Notes: generated by a model from the sequence alone, not told the origin. Positions 24,963 through 34,192 are shown, counted from the stretch's first letter. The stretch is DNA of 59,551 bases from Pseudoramibacter alactolyticus ATCC 23263 (GCF_000185505.1 NZ_GL622359.1:524542-584092); one strand, 5' to 3'. Numbers and translations: made by a program.

Positions 24963-27068
24963 ATGCAAAAACGAGCAATCACCAGCCGAATCGCCATTGC
25001 AGTGATCACCACCATCTTTACGCTCAGTTTGACGCTGATGATGGTTCCAACAGTCACATTCGCCGCAGAACTGAATGACGGCGTGGCATTTTCGGCTAAA
25101 ATCACAACCACGGACGGCATGAAGGTCGTTTCGGCCGGGCAAAATAATGTTTCGCTCAAGGACGATGCCAACACAGCTGACCAAGTGTGGCAGTTTGTTT
25201 ACAATGAAGTCAAAGGAACCTACGCGCTAACCTCAAAAGCGACCGGTCAACTGTTAACTGTGGCTTCAGATCAAAACAATGCGTCTGTTCAGGCAACCAC
25301 AGCCAATAATACCAGCGGTCAACGCTGGAAAATCTATCTGGAAAAGAACAATACCTTCTCACTGATGCCGGCAAGCTCTGCCTGCAATGTGCTGAGCGCC
25401 GCGAGTGACGGTACTGTTCAAATCAAAGCCGATCAAAACGCAACCGGTCAGTCGTTTAAAATTAAGATCCTGTCCGCTTCAGAACTAAGCAGTCTGAAGA
25501 CGGCGTCAACGGTTAAAGACACAGCACCGGCAAAAACAACCGAGAAGGTGGCAACCCCGGAAAATACATCGACAGCAAAGCCAGCAGCGACCAATAATAA
25601 TACGTCTAATACATCGACTTCGGCCAATGCGGCCAACGCCAATGGCAGTGCGAACGCTTCAACACCGGCTGACACGTCTGCAACGAAAGCAGCAACTGCG
25701 CCGACTTTGGTCAATCTGGGAACAGATTTTTGGGGTCAGATTAAAAAGAACAGTGGCAGCCATTACGTTGCGGCGGAATCGTCCGGAAACGCAGCGCTTT
25801 ACAGCGGCAATAACGCCCTTGATCAATTATGGCATTTTGTGCGCAACGGTGACGGCTCTTATCGCATTACCAATGCGGCCAACAGCAAATGTTTAGATCT
25901 GGCCAGCGGCAAAGATGCTAACGGCACCAATATTCAAACTTATGCAAAGAATAGTTCCAATGCGCAAAAATGGTGTATTTATCAGCGCGCAGACGGCACT
26001 TATTATCTGATGCCGAAATCCTCTGCAGCGCGGGTTTTGGATATTGCGAATAACAAAACATCGGACGGCACCAATATCCATCTCTACGACAGCAATGACA
26101 ACGAGGCACAAAAGCTGACTATTGTAAAAGCCAACAGCGCTTCGACGGCGAATGTGAATTTGGGCAATTCCTTTGTGGCAACGGTTAAGCATTTGTCCAG
26201 CGGCAAAGCTGTCACTGAAAGTTCCGGTAACGTGGTAATTCAAACTAACAAATCCTACAAAGATCAGGGATGGCGGTTCACTCGCAACAGCGACGGTTCC
26301 TATCTTATTACCTCCTTAGCGGACGGGAAAGCGCTTGATTTAGCCAACGGCACGGACGCTAATGGCACCAATATTCGCGTTTATGCGAAAAATAATTCGA
26401 AGGCACAGCGGTTTTATATTCGCACGCAATACAGTGCGGCGACCGGATATACTTATTATTTAATGCCGGCATCATCGTCAACGCGGGTGATGGATGTCAA
26501 TGGGAATGGATCGGCTGATAATACGAATATCCAGCTTTACGCGAAAAATAATTCGAAGGCACAACAATTTATCATTAACAAAGCGAGTGCCGGCAGTTAT
26601 TCGGCCAGACAGACAGGCCGTCAGAAAGTGATTGCTATTGCGAAGAGCCAGATTGGCACCAGGGAAAGCAATAATGGGTGGACCAAATACGGCGCTTGGT
26701 ACGGCAACTATGTGAAATCAAAATATGCTTTTAGCAATGCGGCCTGGTGTGCCATGTTTGTCTCTTGGTGCGGCAATCAGGCGGGCCTTTCAAGTGGCAC
26801 TTTCTATTACCATGCCTATTGCCCGTCGGGCGTCAGTTGGTATCAGAATAAGAAACAATGGCATTGGAAGGGCTATACACCAAAATCCGGGGACATTGTC
26901 TATTACGATTGGAACGGCGATTCCGTGACCGATCACGTTGGTTTGGTTGCTTCCTACAATAAAGGCACTATTGCCACCGTTGAAGGCAACTATAGCGACC
27001 AGGTTAAACAACGTACCATCAATTATAGGAGCAGCTATATTTTCGGATATGCCTCTCCCAATTATTGA
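24963..27068 (+). CDS. secreted ricin-type lectin-like protein with CHAP amidase/endopeptidase domain
   Basis: A 701-aa exported protein (signal peptide to about residue 35). It contains three ricin-type beta-trefoil-like modules (about 40-170, 240-385 and 395-540) with repeated units such as DANGTNIQTYAKN and DANGTNIRVYAKNN, and a Thr/Ala/Asn-rich linker at about 175-240. The last 150 residues are a CHAP domain: AAWCAMFVSWCG (catalytic Cys), VTDHVGLVASY (catalytic His) and VEGNYSD. CHAP domains cleave peptidoglycan stem peptides or the MurNAc-Ala bond. The trefoils may bind wall sugars. An AAAGGAAGGG site precedes the ATG. It is the third wall-active protein in a row. Confidence 0.88.
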   Translation: MQKRAITSRIAIAVITTIFTLSLTLMMVPTVTFAAELNDGVAFSAKITTTDGMKVVSAGQNNVSLKDDANTADQVWQFVYNEVKGTYALTSKATGQLLTVASDQNNASVQATTANNTSGQRWKIYLEKNNTFSLMPASSACNVLSAASDGTVQIKADQNATGQSFKIKILSASELSSLKTASTVKDTAPAKTTEKVATPENTSTAKPAATNNNTSNTSTSANAANANGSANASTPADTSATKAATAPTLVNLGTDFWGQIKKNSGSHYVAAESSGNAALYSGNNALDQLWHFVRNGDGSYRITNAANSKCLDLASGKDANGTNIQTYAKNSSNAQKWCIYQRADGTYYLMPKSSAARVLDIANNKTSDGTNIHLYDSNDNEAQKLTIVKANSASTANVNLGNSFVATVKHLSSGKAVTESSGNVVIQTNKSYKDQGWRFTRNSDGSYLITSLADGKALDLANGTDANGTNIRVYAKNNSKAQRFYIRTQYSAATGYTYYLMPASSSTRVMDVNGNGSADNTNIQLYAKNNSKAQQFIINKASAGSYSARQTGRQKVIAIAKSQIGTRESNNGWTKYGAWYGNYVKSKYAFSNAAWCAMFVSWCGNQAGLSSGTFYYHAYCPSGVSWYQNKKQWHWKGYTPKSGDIVYYDWNGDSVTDHVGLVASYNKGTIATVEGNYSDQVKQRTINYRSSYIFGYASPNY
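26385..26563 (+). repeat. 23-nt direct repeat inside the ricin-like region
   Basis: The same 23 nt, encoding AKNNSKAQ, occur at 26385-26407 and 26541-26563. Such identity at the DNA level can allow unit gain or loss by recombination. Confidence 0.75.
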
Positions 27069-27094
27069 TCAATTAAACAATGCAGTAACGCAAT

Positions 27095-27130
27095 AAAAAA
27101 GATACAGTTTCAACTGTATCTTTTTTATTT
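27095..27130. terminator. bidirectional terminator
   Basis: AAAAAAGATACAGT pairs with ACTGTATCTTTTTT around a TTCA loop. It can serve the CHAP gene on the plus strand and the ACT-domain gene on the minus strand. Confidence 0.88.
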
Positions 27131-27222
27131 AATAGGCGGGGTTCACTAAATTTATTTAGATCACGCATCGCTTTGATGCCGACATATGGTTTATTTTTTC
27201 AATTTTCAATGAATAAAATGGT

Positions 27223-27633
27223 TTATACGACAGCAAAGCCACTTTCTCGGATCAAATCAAAAGCCTTTTCCTGGTCAGATGTGGCCATAATCAGCATATA
27301 GGGCGCATCTTTGACGGCATAGGGATAGGCATAGTCCACGTTGATGTTATTGTTTGAAAGCAAGTGGAAAATGCGGTTCATCATGCCTGGTTCGTCAATG
27401 GGTTCAACGACCATAATGTCAATCATGCGAACCACTTTGCCGGCTTCCTGGAAGAGCGCCATGGCTTTATAAGGATCATCGACGATTAATCGCAAAATCG
27501 CATACTCTGTAGAATCATAAACAAAAAGAGCGCGAATACTGATATTATTTTGAGCCAAAATGTCCGTTGCGGCCGCCAAATGACCAACTTTATTTTCGAT
27601 AAATACCGAAAGTTGTTTTTCTTTTGCTAACAT
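27223..27633 (-). CDS. tandem ACT-domain protein
   Basis: A 136-aa protein made of two ACT domains (about 5-70 and 72-136; LSVFIENKVGHLAAATDILA and MMNRIFHLLSNNNINVDYAY). ACT pairs usually bind amino acids and regulate neighbouring enzymes. It lies 14 nt after the PaaK-type ligase gene, a pairing common in clostridia and often linked to indolepyruvate or arylacetate metabolism, where it may sense aromatic amino acids. No catalytic domain is present. Confidence 0.85.
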   Translation of the reverse strand: MLAKEKQLSVFIENKVGHLAAATDILAQNNISIRALFVYDSTEYAILRLIVDDPYKAMALFQEAGKVVRMIDIMVVEPIDEPGMMNRIFHLLSNNNINVDYAYPYAVKDAPYMLIMATSDQEKAFDLIRESGFAVV

Positions 27634-27647
27634 CTTATATCACCTTT

Positions 27648-28949
27648 TTATTTTTCGTTTCGCTTGTCGATAACACGAACAGCTTTGCCTTTGGAAGCTT
27701 CCATACTCAAAGGTTCCACCAGATGGATCACCGGGTGAATGCCCAAAACCGTGTGAAGCTGTGTCTTGACGGTGCCCAATAGTTGATCCAGCCGGGAAGC
27801 CGAATCCAACAAGGACGCATCTGTGACTTCAACATTAATGTCCATGCGATCGAGATAGCCTTTTTTACTGATAGTAATTAAATAATTGCTGCCGATACCA
27901 TCAATGGATAACAAAACTTCTTCGATTTGAGACGGGAAAACATTGACGCCGCTGATAATGAGCATGTCATCGGTTCGGCCGGCAATTTTCGACATCCGCA
28001 TAGTGGTTCTGCCGCAGGTGCAAGGGGAGCTGTCCAGACTTGTGATGTCTTTTGTTCGATACCGCAAAACCGGTGTGGCTTCACGGAATAACGGTGTCAC
28101 CACAAGCTCGCCTTGTTCGCCTTCAGGTAAAACTTCGCCGGTCGCGGGATCAATGATTTCACAAATAAAATAGTCCTCGTTGATGTGCATTCCATGATAA
28201 TGGAGGCATTCGCCGGCTACGCCGGGGCCGCCCAATTCGGACATGCCGTAATTTTCTGTGGCCTGCATCCCCCAATTCTGATTCAATTTAGCGCGCATGG
28301 CTTCGGTTGACGGTTCACTGCCAAGCACCCCATAACGTACTTTTAAATCTGTTCGTGGATCAATCTCCATGGACTGCGCAACTTCAGAAAGGTGCAGGGC
28401 GTAGGAGGGGGTGGCAATCAACGCTGTCGTGCCCCAGTCTTTCATGATTTTGATTTGTTTTTTAGAGTTGCCGCTGGACATGGGAATCACACTGGCACCG
28501 ATGGTCTCAAGTCCCTGATGCAATCCGAGAGCACCGGTAAAGAGACCGTAGCCAAATGCAATCTGGGCCGTATCATGATAAGTTACCCCGGCCATGGCAG
28601 CAATGCGGGCGATGCATTCTTTCCAAACCGCCATATCGTTTTGGGTATAACCGACAACGGTGGGATTGCCTGTTGTTCCGGAAGAAGCGTGGTAACGAAT
28701 GATTTCTTCTTTGGGAACGGCGAATAGATCGAAAGGATAGTGGTCTCTGAAATCATCCTTAGTCGTAAAAGGAATTTTTTTCAAATCATCTAACGTTTGG
28801 ATATCATCCGGCGTAATATTTGCCTCATGAAACTTTTGCTGGTAAAAAGGAACGCGGTTATATGCGTAACGAATAGTTTTCTTGAGTTTTTCCAGCTGAA
28901 TGAGCCGAAGCTCGGTTCGATCCAATGTTTCCGTTGTCGACCATATCAT
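27648..28949 (-). CDS. phenylacetate-CoA ligase-like enzyme (PaaK family)
   Basis: An adenylate-forming ligase (433 aa) that would activate an aryl acid with ATP and CoA. It has the P-loop-like YHASSGTTGNPTVVGY, the adenylate motif TENYGMSELGGPGV, LRYRTKDI, the hinge GRTDDMLIISGVNVFPSQIE and the C-terminal AFD domain ending SKGKAVRVIDKR. A Cys/Gly cluster (CTCGRTTMRM) near residue 310 is typical of the family. The ATG at 28949 has GAGAGG 8 nt upstream; an upstream start at 29018 would overlap glnS. Reversal to yield ATP from aryl-CoA made by indolepyruvate oxidoreductase is known for relatives, but that oxidoreductase is not in this window. Confidence 0.9.
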   Translation of the reverse strand: MIWSTTETLDRTELRLIQLEKLKKTIRYAYNRVPFYQQKFHEANITPDDIQTLDDLKKIPFTTKDDFRDHYPFDLFAVPKEEIIRYHASSGTTGNPTVVGYTQNDMAVWKECIARIAAMAGVTYHDTAQIAFGYGLFTGALGLHQGLETIGASVIPMSSGNSKKQIKIMKDWGTTALIATPSYALHLSEVAQSMEIDPRTDLKVRYGVLGSEPSTEAMRAKLNQNWGMQATENYGMSELGGPGVAGECLHYHGMHINEDYFICEIIDPATGEVLPEGEQGELVVTPLFREATPVLRYRTKDITSLDSSPCTCGRTTMRMSKIAGRTDDMLIISGVNVFPSQIEEVLLSIDGIGSNYLITISKKGYLDRMDINVEVTDASLLDSASRLDQLLGTVKTQLHTVLGIHPVIHLVEPLSMEASKGKAVRVIDKRNEK

Positions 28950-28996
28950 GATGAGTGCCTCTCTTTTCCTCTTCTTAATCCAAAAATAAAAGTCAA

Positions 28997-30676
28997 TTAC
29001 TTTTTCGGGGGGCGCCAACCGCTTTTTAAGGGAACAATCTGATTAAACACGGGTTTGCCAGGCTTTGAATATTTGGGATCAGCCGAAAAATAACCATTGC
29101 GCACGAATTGCATTTTATCGTAAGGTTCGGCTTTGATCACCTCAGGTTCCGCCATTGCCGTAATAATTTCAAGGGATTGCGGATCAATTTTTTCCATCAG
29201 GTTATCCAAGGTGTATTTACTATCATCTTTGAGCAATGTTTTGAGCATATGTACTTCCACCGGCTGACACTGCGTCGCTGAAACCCAATGAATGGTTCCC
29301 TTGACTTTTCGCCCGGTAAAACCGGTTCCACATTTTGTTTCTGGATCATAGGTACATTTTAATTCAATCACATTGCCATTCTCATCTTCGATAAAATCGT
29401 TACATTTAACAAAGTAAGCACCGCGAAGCCGAACTTCATTCCCGGGGAAAAGTCTAAAATACTTTTTGACGGGTTCTTTCATAAAATCGGATTGTTCAAC
29501 ATACAATTCACGGGTAAAAGGCATTTGATGCGTTCCCATGGCTTCAACATCCTGATTGGTTTCAATGTTCAGCCATTCAACTTTGTCTTCAGGCCAATTG
29601 GTGATGGTCACTTTTAGAGGATGGAGCACACAGTTGTAACGCGGCGCTTTTAATTTCAAATCGTTGCGGACAAAATGTTCCAGCATGGCCATGTCCACGG
29701 TGGAATTCGCCTTGGCCACACCGATTTCATCACAGAAATCCTGAATGGCTTCCGGCGTGTAGCCACGGCGCCGCAAACCGGCGATGGTTGTCATCCGCGG
29801 ATCATCCCAGCCGTCAATCACGCCCTCGTCAACCAATTTTTTTATGTAGCGCTTGCCCATAATGGTTTTACTCAGGTTGAGTTTCGCGAATTCAATCTGA
29901 CGCGGCGGTTCTCTTTGAAATTCGTCCAGATGTTCAATAAACCAGTTGTAAATTGGGCGATGGTCTTCAAATTCAAGAGTGCAGAGGGAATGGGTAATCC
30001 CTTCAATGGCATCCTCTACCGGATGGGCAAAGTCATACATGGGATAGACATGCCATTCTTCGCCGGAATTAGGATGCACCATGTGACGCACTCGGTAAAT
30101 AATCGGATCTCGCATGTTCATGTTGGGACTGGCCATATCAATTTTGGCTCGAAGCACCTGAGCGCCCTCTTCAACGTCTCCGCGGATCATCGCGTCGAAT
30201 AAAGCCATGTTGGTTTCCGGTGCTCTATCTCTAAAAGGGCTGGGCTGACCGGCTTCTGTCAACGTGCCTCGAGTTTGACGAATCGTTTCCGAATCCTGAT
30301 CGTCGACATAAGCCAAACCTTTGCGGATTAATTCCTTAGCCAATTCGACCATTTTTTTAAAATATGAAGATGCAAAGAAAAGATTATCCCCCCATTCGAT
30401 TCCGAGCCAGGTCAAATCTTCTTTGATGGATTCAACATATTCCATGTTTTCTTTTTCCGGGTTGGTGTCGTCAAAACGCAAGTTGAAAGTACCGCCGTAT
30501 TGTTGAGCGATTTTATAATTTAACAGTGAAGATTTAGCATGACCAATGTGCAGATAACCATTGGGTTCAGGCGGAAAGCGCGTATGAACGCGATGATCAG
30601 TATAAACACCATTTTTAAGATCTTCATCGATATAGTTAATGATAAAGTTGCTTTTCTTTTCGTTGTTGTTTTCCAT
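28997..30676 (-). CDS. glnS: glutaminyl-tRNA synthetase
   Basis: A class Ib synthetase of 559 aa charging tRNA-Gln with glutamine. The HIGH motif is HIGH in NGYLHIGHAKSSLL, with PPEPNG before it and RFDDTNPEKE after. The site equivalent to KMSKS reads TIMGKRYIKKL, with Gly in place of the usual Ser of MSK. GWDDPRMTTIAGLRRRG is canonical. The C-terminal anticodon-binding beta barrels end at a short basic tail. AGGAG lies before the ATG at 30676. Having glnS implies direct charging of tRNA-Gln. It is the first gene of the glnS-paaK-ACT unit. Confidence 0.96.
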   Translation of the reverse strand: MENNNEKKSNFIINYIDEDLKNGVYTDHRVHTRFPPEPNGYLHIGHAKSSLLNYKIAQQYGGTFNLRFDDTNPEKENMEYVESIKEDLTWLGIEWGDNLFFASSYFKKMVELAKELIRKGLAYVDDQDSETIRQTRGTLTEAGQPSPFRDRAPETNMALFDAMIRGDVEEGAQVLRAKIDMASPNMNMRDPIIYRVRHMVHPNSGEEWHVYPMYDFAHPVEDAIEGITHSLCTLEFEDHRPIYNWFIEHLDEFQREPPRQIEFAKLNLSKTIMGKRYIKKLVDEGVIDGWDDPRMTTIAGLRRRGYTPEAIQDFCDEIGVAKANSTVDMAMLEHFVRNDLKLKAPRYNCVLHPLKVTITNWPEDKVEWLNIETNQDVEAMGTHQMPFTRELYVEQSDFMKEPVKKYFRLFPGNEVRLRGAYFVKCNDFIEDENGNVIELKCTYDPETKCGTGFTGRKVKGTIHWVSATQCQPVEVHMLKTLLKDDSKYTLDNLMEKIDPQSLEIITAMAEPEVIKAEPYDKMQFVRNGYFSADPKYSKPGKPVFNQIVPLKSGWRPPKK

Positions 30677-30767
30677 TCATGACTCCTGTCGATTAATTTA
30701 CTTTTAAAAAATATTTTATCATAAATTGAAGATGAAAAAAGTCCCAATGCTGTTTTATCCGCTTTAT

Positions 30768-30795
30768 TTGTGGTTTTTTCTGTTTGTGTTATAAT
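30768..30795 (+). promoter_or_regulatory. promoter of glmS
   Basis: TTGTGG (30768-30773) and TATAAT (30790-30795) are spaced by 16 nt, about 65 nt upstream of the ribozyme. Confidence 0.65.
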
Positions 30796-30859
30796 ACAGC
30801 CATTATTGAGATGATGCGATAAATATTTGGATCCACAATCGTATTGACCGTCTCAATTT

Positions 30860-30990
30860 GAGCGCCAGAACTCATGCCGGATCCGCACTGAATGAGTTGA
30901 CGAGGTCAGGGAGTATCGAAAGTTCGGCGGATGCCCTGGAATATCGATTTGAAAAAGGGGGAGTGATCCCCTTCACAAAGAAATCGAAAT
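30860..30990 (+). promoter_or_regulatory. glmS ribozyme (GlcN6P-activated self-cleaving riboswitch)
   Basis: The conserved core is clear: AGCGCCAGAACT at 30861, GTTGACGAGGTC at 30896, then TATCGAAAGTTCGGCGGATG at 30914-30933. Supporting stems include TCGATTT/AAATCGA and a GGGG/CCCC hairpin downstream. Cleavage is expected between A30861 and G30862 when glucosamine-6-phosphate binds, which destabilises glmS mRNA. The glmS ribosome-binding site follows at about 31002. Confidence 0.95.
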
Positions 30991-31012
30991 AATCATATAG
31001 CGAGGTGTTATT

Positions 31013-32836
31013 ATGTGTGGAATTGTTGGCTATATTGGCCATCAGCAGGCGCAAGATATTTTGATGAGTGGATTGGCAAAATTGGAGTATCGGGGTTATG
31101 ACTCGGCGGGCATTGCGGTGGTCAACGATTCTCAAATTGCATTTAAAAAGAAAAAGGGACGTTTGGCCAATTTACAGGGGATCCTTGATGAGACACCATT
31201 GACAGGCACCGTCGGTATCGGACATACGCGTTGGGCGACACATGGGGAACCGTCGGATATTAATGCCCATCCTCATTTGAGTCAGGATCAAAAGATTGCC
31301 GTTGTTCATAACGGCATCATCGAAAATTATATCGAATTAAAAGAAAAATTAATCCAGGCAGGCCATCGCTTCTTATCGGATACGGATACGGAAGTGGTTG
31401 TCCATTTGATTCGAGAGCTCTATGATGGCGATATCACTAACACGGTGATTCAAGCCAAAAGAAAATTGAAGGGTTCCTATTCTTTGGGCGTTTTATGTGC
31501 AGATGAGCCTGATAAATTAATTGCTGTTCGCAAGGACAGCCCTTTGATTGTGGGCCTCGGAAGCGGCGAGAATTTTATCGCTTCAGATATCCCGGCCATT
31601 TTGGATCAAACCCGGGATGTTTATCTGTTGGATAATGATGAAATTGCCGTTTTAACCTGTGACTCCGTTACCGTTTTGGATCGTTATGGCGAATCGGTCG
31701 GCAAACAGGTTTTTAAAGTGACCTGGGATCCCGGTGATGCCGAAAAAGGCGGCTACGACCATTTTATGGCAAAAGAAATCAACGAGCAGCCCAAGGCTTT
31801 AAAAGATACGCTGACCGGGCGTTGCTTTGCGGATCGAATTATTCTGGATGATATCCATCTGACGGAATCCATGCTAAAAGAAATCGATCGTATTCAAATC
31901 GTTGCCTGCGGCACGGCCTATCATGCGGCTATGGCCGGGAAACACTACATTGAAAAATTCGCCCGAATTCCGGTTGAAACGGAAACCGGCTCGGAATACC
32001 GTTATAAAAATCCGATTATTACCGATAAAACACTTTTAATTGTGATTTCTCAATCGGGTGAAACCGCCGACACCATGGCAGCCATTCGATTGGCTAAAGC
32101 TGCAAAGGCGAGAATCGTTGCCATTACGAATGTGATCGGCAGTTCCGTTGCCAGAGAGGCTGACGATGTGCTCTATACCAATGCCGGGCCGGAAATTGCG
32201 GTGGCTTCAACCAAGGCTTATGTTACACAAGTAGCGTGCATACTGCTTTTCGCTATGCACCTCGGAAGATTGACGCAGCAATTGGACGATGCTTATTTTG
32301 CAAAGCTGGCGAAAGATCTGCTGAACGTGCCGGATTTAGCGGCGGCTATTTTAAAAGCCCAACCAGCTTTAAAAAATCTGGCGCTTGAACATTTTAAAAT
32401 GGAAGATGCTTACTTCATCGGCAGAGGTTTGGATTATGATACTTGTCTCGAAGGCAGTCTTAAAATGAAAGAAGTATCGTACATTCATTCAGAAGCCTAT
32501 TCGGCCGGTGAATTGAAACATGGGCCGATCGCACTGATTGAAAATGGTTCGGTCGTGATCGCTGTTTGTACGCAAGACAACGTATTTGAAAAAATGTTGT
32601 CCAACATCAAAGAAGTAAAGGCCAGAGGCGCCCACGTTATTGCCATTGCCCAAGATAAACATCAAGAAATCAACTCGGAAGTTGACGAGGCTTTCTTCAT
32701 CCCCGACGAATGCGAGGAACTGACGCCGATAACAGCTGTGATTTATCTGCAAATTTTAGCTTATTATTTGGCGGTCGCCCGGGGATGCGATGTTGATAAG
32801 CCCAAAAATCTCGCTAAAAGCGTCACCGTCGAATAA
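31013..32836 (+). CDS. glmS: glutamine-fructose-6-phosphate aminotransferase
   Basis: Makes glucosamine-6-phosphate from fructose-6-phosphate and glutamine, the first step toward UDP-GlcNAc (607 aa). The N-terminal glutaminase has the nucleophile Cys2 in MCGIVGY, and RGYDSAGIAV and GHTRWATHG follow. Two SIS sugar-isomerase domains follow (about 285-430 and 455-600; VACGTAYHAAM and ISQSGETADTMAA). The C-terminus KNLAKSVTVE is canonical. Expression is under the glmS ribozyme just upstream, so the product of the enzyme should lower its own mRNA. Confidence 0.98.
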   Translation: MCGIVGYIGHQQAQDILMSGLAKLEYRGYDSAGIAVVNDSQIAFKKKKGRLANLQGILDETPLTGTVGIGHTRWATHGEPSDINAHPHLSQDQKIAVVHNGIIENYIELKEKLIQAGHRFLSDTDTEVVVHLIRELYDGDITNTVIQAKRKLKGSYSLGVLCADEPDKLIAVRKDSPLIVGLGSGENFIASDIPAILDQTRDVYLLDNDEIAVLTCDSVTVLDRYGESVGKQVFKVTWDPGDAEKGGYDHFMAKEINEQPKALKDTLTGRCFADRIILDDIHLTESMLKEIDRIQIVACGTAYHAAMAGKHYIEKFARIPVETETGSEYRYKNPIITDKTLLIVISQSGETADTMAAIRLAKAAKARIVAITNVIGSSVAREADDVLYTNAGPEIAVASTKAYVTQVACILLFAMHLGRLTQQLDDAYFAKLAKDLLNVPDLAAAILKAQPALKNLALEHFKMEDAYFIGRGLDYDTCLEGSLKMKEVSYIHSEAYSAGELKHGPIALIENGSVVIAVCTQDNVFEKMLSNIKEVKARGAHVIAIAQDKHQEINSEVDEAFFIPDECEELTPITAVIYLQILAYYLAVARGCDVDKPKNLAKSVTVE

Positions 32837-32872
32837 AGAACTATCGAATTTGAATAAAAAATAATAGCCATT

Positions 32873-32917
32873 AAAAACAAACGTTTGGATCGTTTTTTGA
32901 TCCAAACGTTTGTTTTT
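32873..32917. terminator. bidirectional terminator with a perfect 19-bp stem
   Basis: Positions 32873-32891 pair with 32899-32917 without mismatch. T-rich ends on both sides let it serve glmS and the convergent recombinase gene. The stem contains the palindrome AAACGTTT. Confidence 0.88.
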
Positions 32918-32944
32918 GATCGTCTGCTAAAAAATTAAGAGAAT

Positions 32945-33970
32945 TTATTTTGGCGAAAACTCAGCCAGGGGATTTTTATACAGGGCGGCACGCACATCAT
33001 CATCTTCAATATGTGTATATATTTCGGTCGTTGAGACATTTTCGTGCCCCAATACTTTTTGCAATGTTCGAATATCTACCTGCCCATATTTATACATGAG
33101 CGTGGCGGCCGTGTGTCGCAGTTTGTGAACGGTAATTTTGTTGGCATCTAATCCAGCCTTTAAAATATATTTGTGAACCATTCCTTCCACCATGCGATTG
33201 GAGATCCCCCTCCCGCGACTGCTTAAAAAAAGGTGATCATCTACTTTAACGACCTTGTCACTCTGTGCTTCTATTCTTTCGATCTGTTGTTTGCGAATGG
33301 GATAGTAAGCTTCCAGTGCATTGACACAGGCATCGTTTAAAATCACATCCCGTTCTTTGTTGCCCTTGCCGACAATGTGCAGCGTTTCATCTTGAATGTC
33401 TTTTAGCCGGAGGTTGGTTAATTCTGATAAACGCATCCCGCAGTTTAAAAAAAGAGTGACAATAGCCAAATCTCTTTCTTTATTCCGACCGTCGATAGCA
33501 TTAAGAAGACTCATGGCTTCGTCCAGTGTCAGATAAATGGGATCCCGCTGTTTAATTTTAGGGACCTCCAAATTTTGAGTTGGATCGCTCATATCCAATT
33601 GTAAAACGACGGTTAAATAATGATATAACGCACGAATGGCAGCCGTTTTTCTTTTTCGCGTTGTGTTGCCGTTGCCTCGTTGGACAGAAGCATAGCCTAA
33701 AAAGGCATAAATATCTGCCAGCTGTACCGCTGAGAGTAGGGAAAAATCGATGGGGGAGATATCAATGGCTTCAAAAGGGCAGTCGCGATCGACCTGGCCG
33801 AATCGGCGCCGTAAAAATCTAAAAAATTGAATGAGATCATTTTGATAAGAACGGATTGTATTTAAGGAATAACCCTTGGCGGAAATTAAATAATCAGCCA
33901 AATCCGTTAAAATTGCATTTTGACGTTTGGACGGTATTTTGGGGGCATTTGTTTTATCTTCAGGCAACAA
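32945..33970 (-). CDS. tyrosine recombinase, XerC/XerD-like
   Basis: A tyrosine site-specific recombinase of 341 aa. The N-terminal SAM-like DNA-binding domain (about 20-125) is followed by a complete catalytic set: Arg in NCGMRLSELTNL, Lys in IVGKGNKERDV, His/Arg in VHKLRHTAATLM, His in LGHENVSTTEIY and the nucleophile Tyr in EIYTHIEDDD. The length is a little above XerC/XerD. The start is set at TTG 33970, 8 nt from AAAGGAG. It lies with no prophage genes beside it, so chromosome-dimer resolution is more likely than phage integration, but no dif site is identified here. Confidence 0.88.
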   Translation of the reverse strand: MLPEDKTNAPKIPSKRQNAILTDLADYLISAKGYSLNTIRSYQNDLIQFFRFLRRRFGQVDRDCPFEAIDISPIDFSLLSAVQLADIYAFLGYASVQRGNGNTTRKRKTAAIRALYHYLTVVLQLDMSDPTQNLEVPKIKQRDPIYLTLDEAMSLLNAIDGRNKERDLAIVTLFLNCGMRLSELTNLRLKDIQDETLHIVGKGNKERDVILNDACVNALEAYYPIRKQQIERIEAQSDKVVKVDDHLFLSSRGRGISNRMVEGMVHKYILKAGLDANKITVHKLRHTAATLMYKYGQVDIRTLQKVLGHENVSTTEIYTHIEDDDVRAALYKNPLAEFSPK

Positions 33971-34131
33971 TTTGGCTTCTCCTTTGATATTTATATAATA
34001 GATTATACGCAATAACGGCTAAAAAACATCTGTTTTTTGCTTCTCTTAAATAAAAACCATTCAAAAATAAAAACAACTTAATTCTCAAATACTCTAAAGA
34101 TTTAGTCTTTATCATATGTTTTGAAAGGAGA

Positions 34132-34186
34132 GATCAGAATTATTCTTGCTATCATTTTTTATTTGATTAAATATTTCTGATCAGAA
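34132..34186 (+). promoter_or_regulatory. TTCTGATCAGAA palindrome and extra half-site before htrA
   Basis: A perfect 12-bp palindrome (34175-34186) ends 6 nt before the htrA ATG, and a further copy of the GATCAGAA half lies at 34132-34139 beside an AAAGGAG sequence. It could be a repressor site or an RNA switch that masks translation. The htrA start itself has no clear ribosome-binding site. Confidence 0.4.
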
Positions 34187-34192
34187 AATGAT

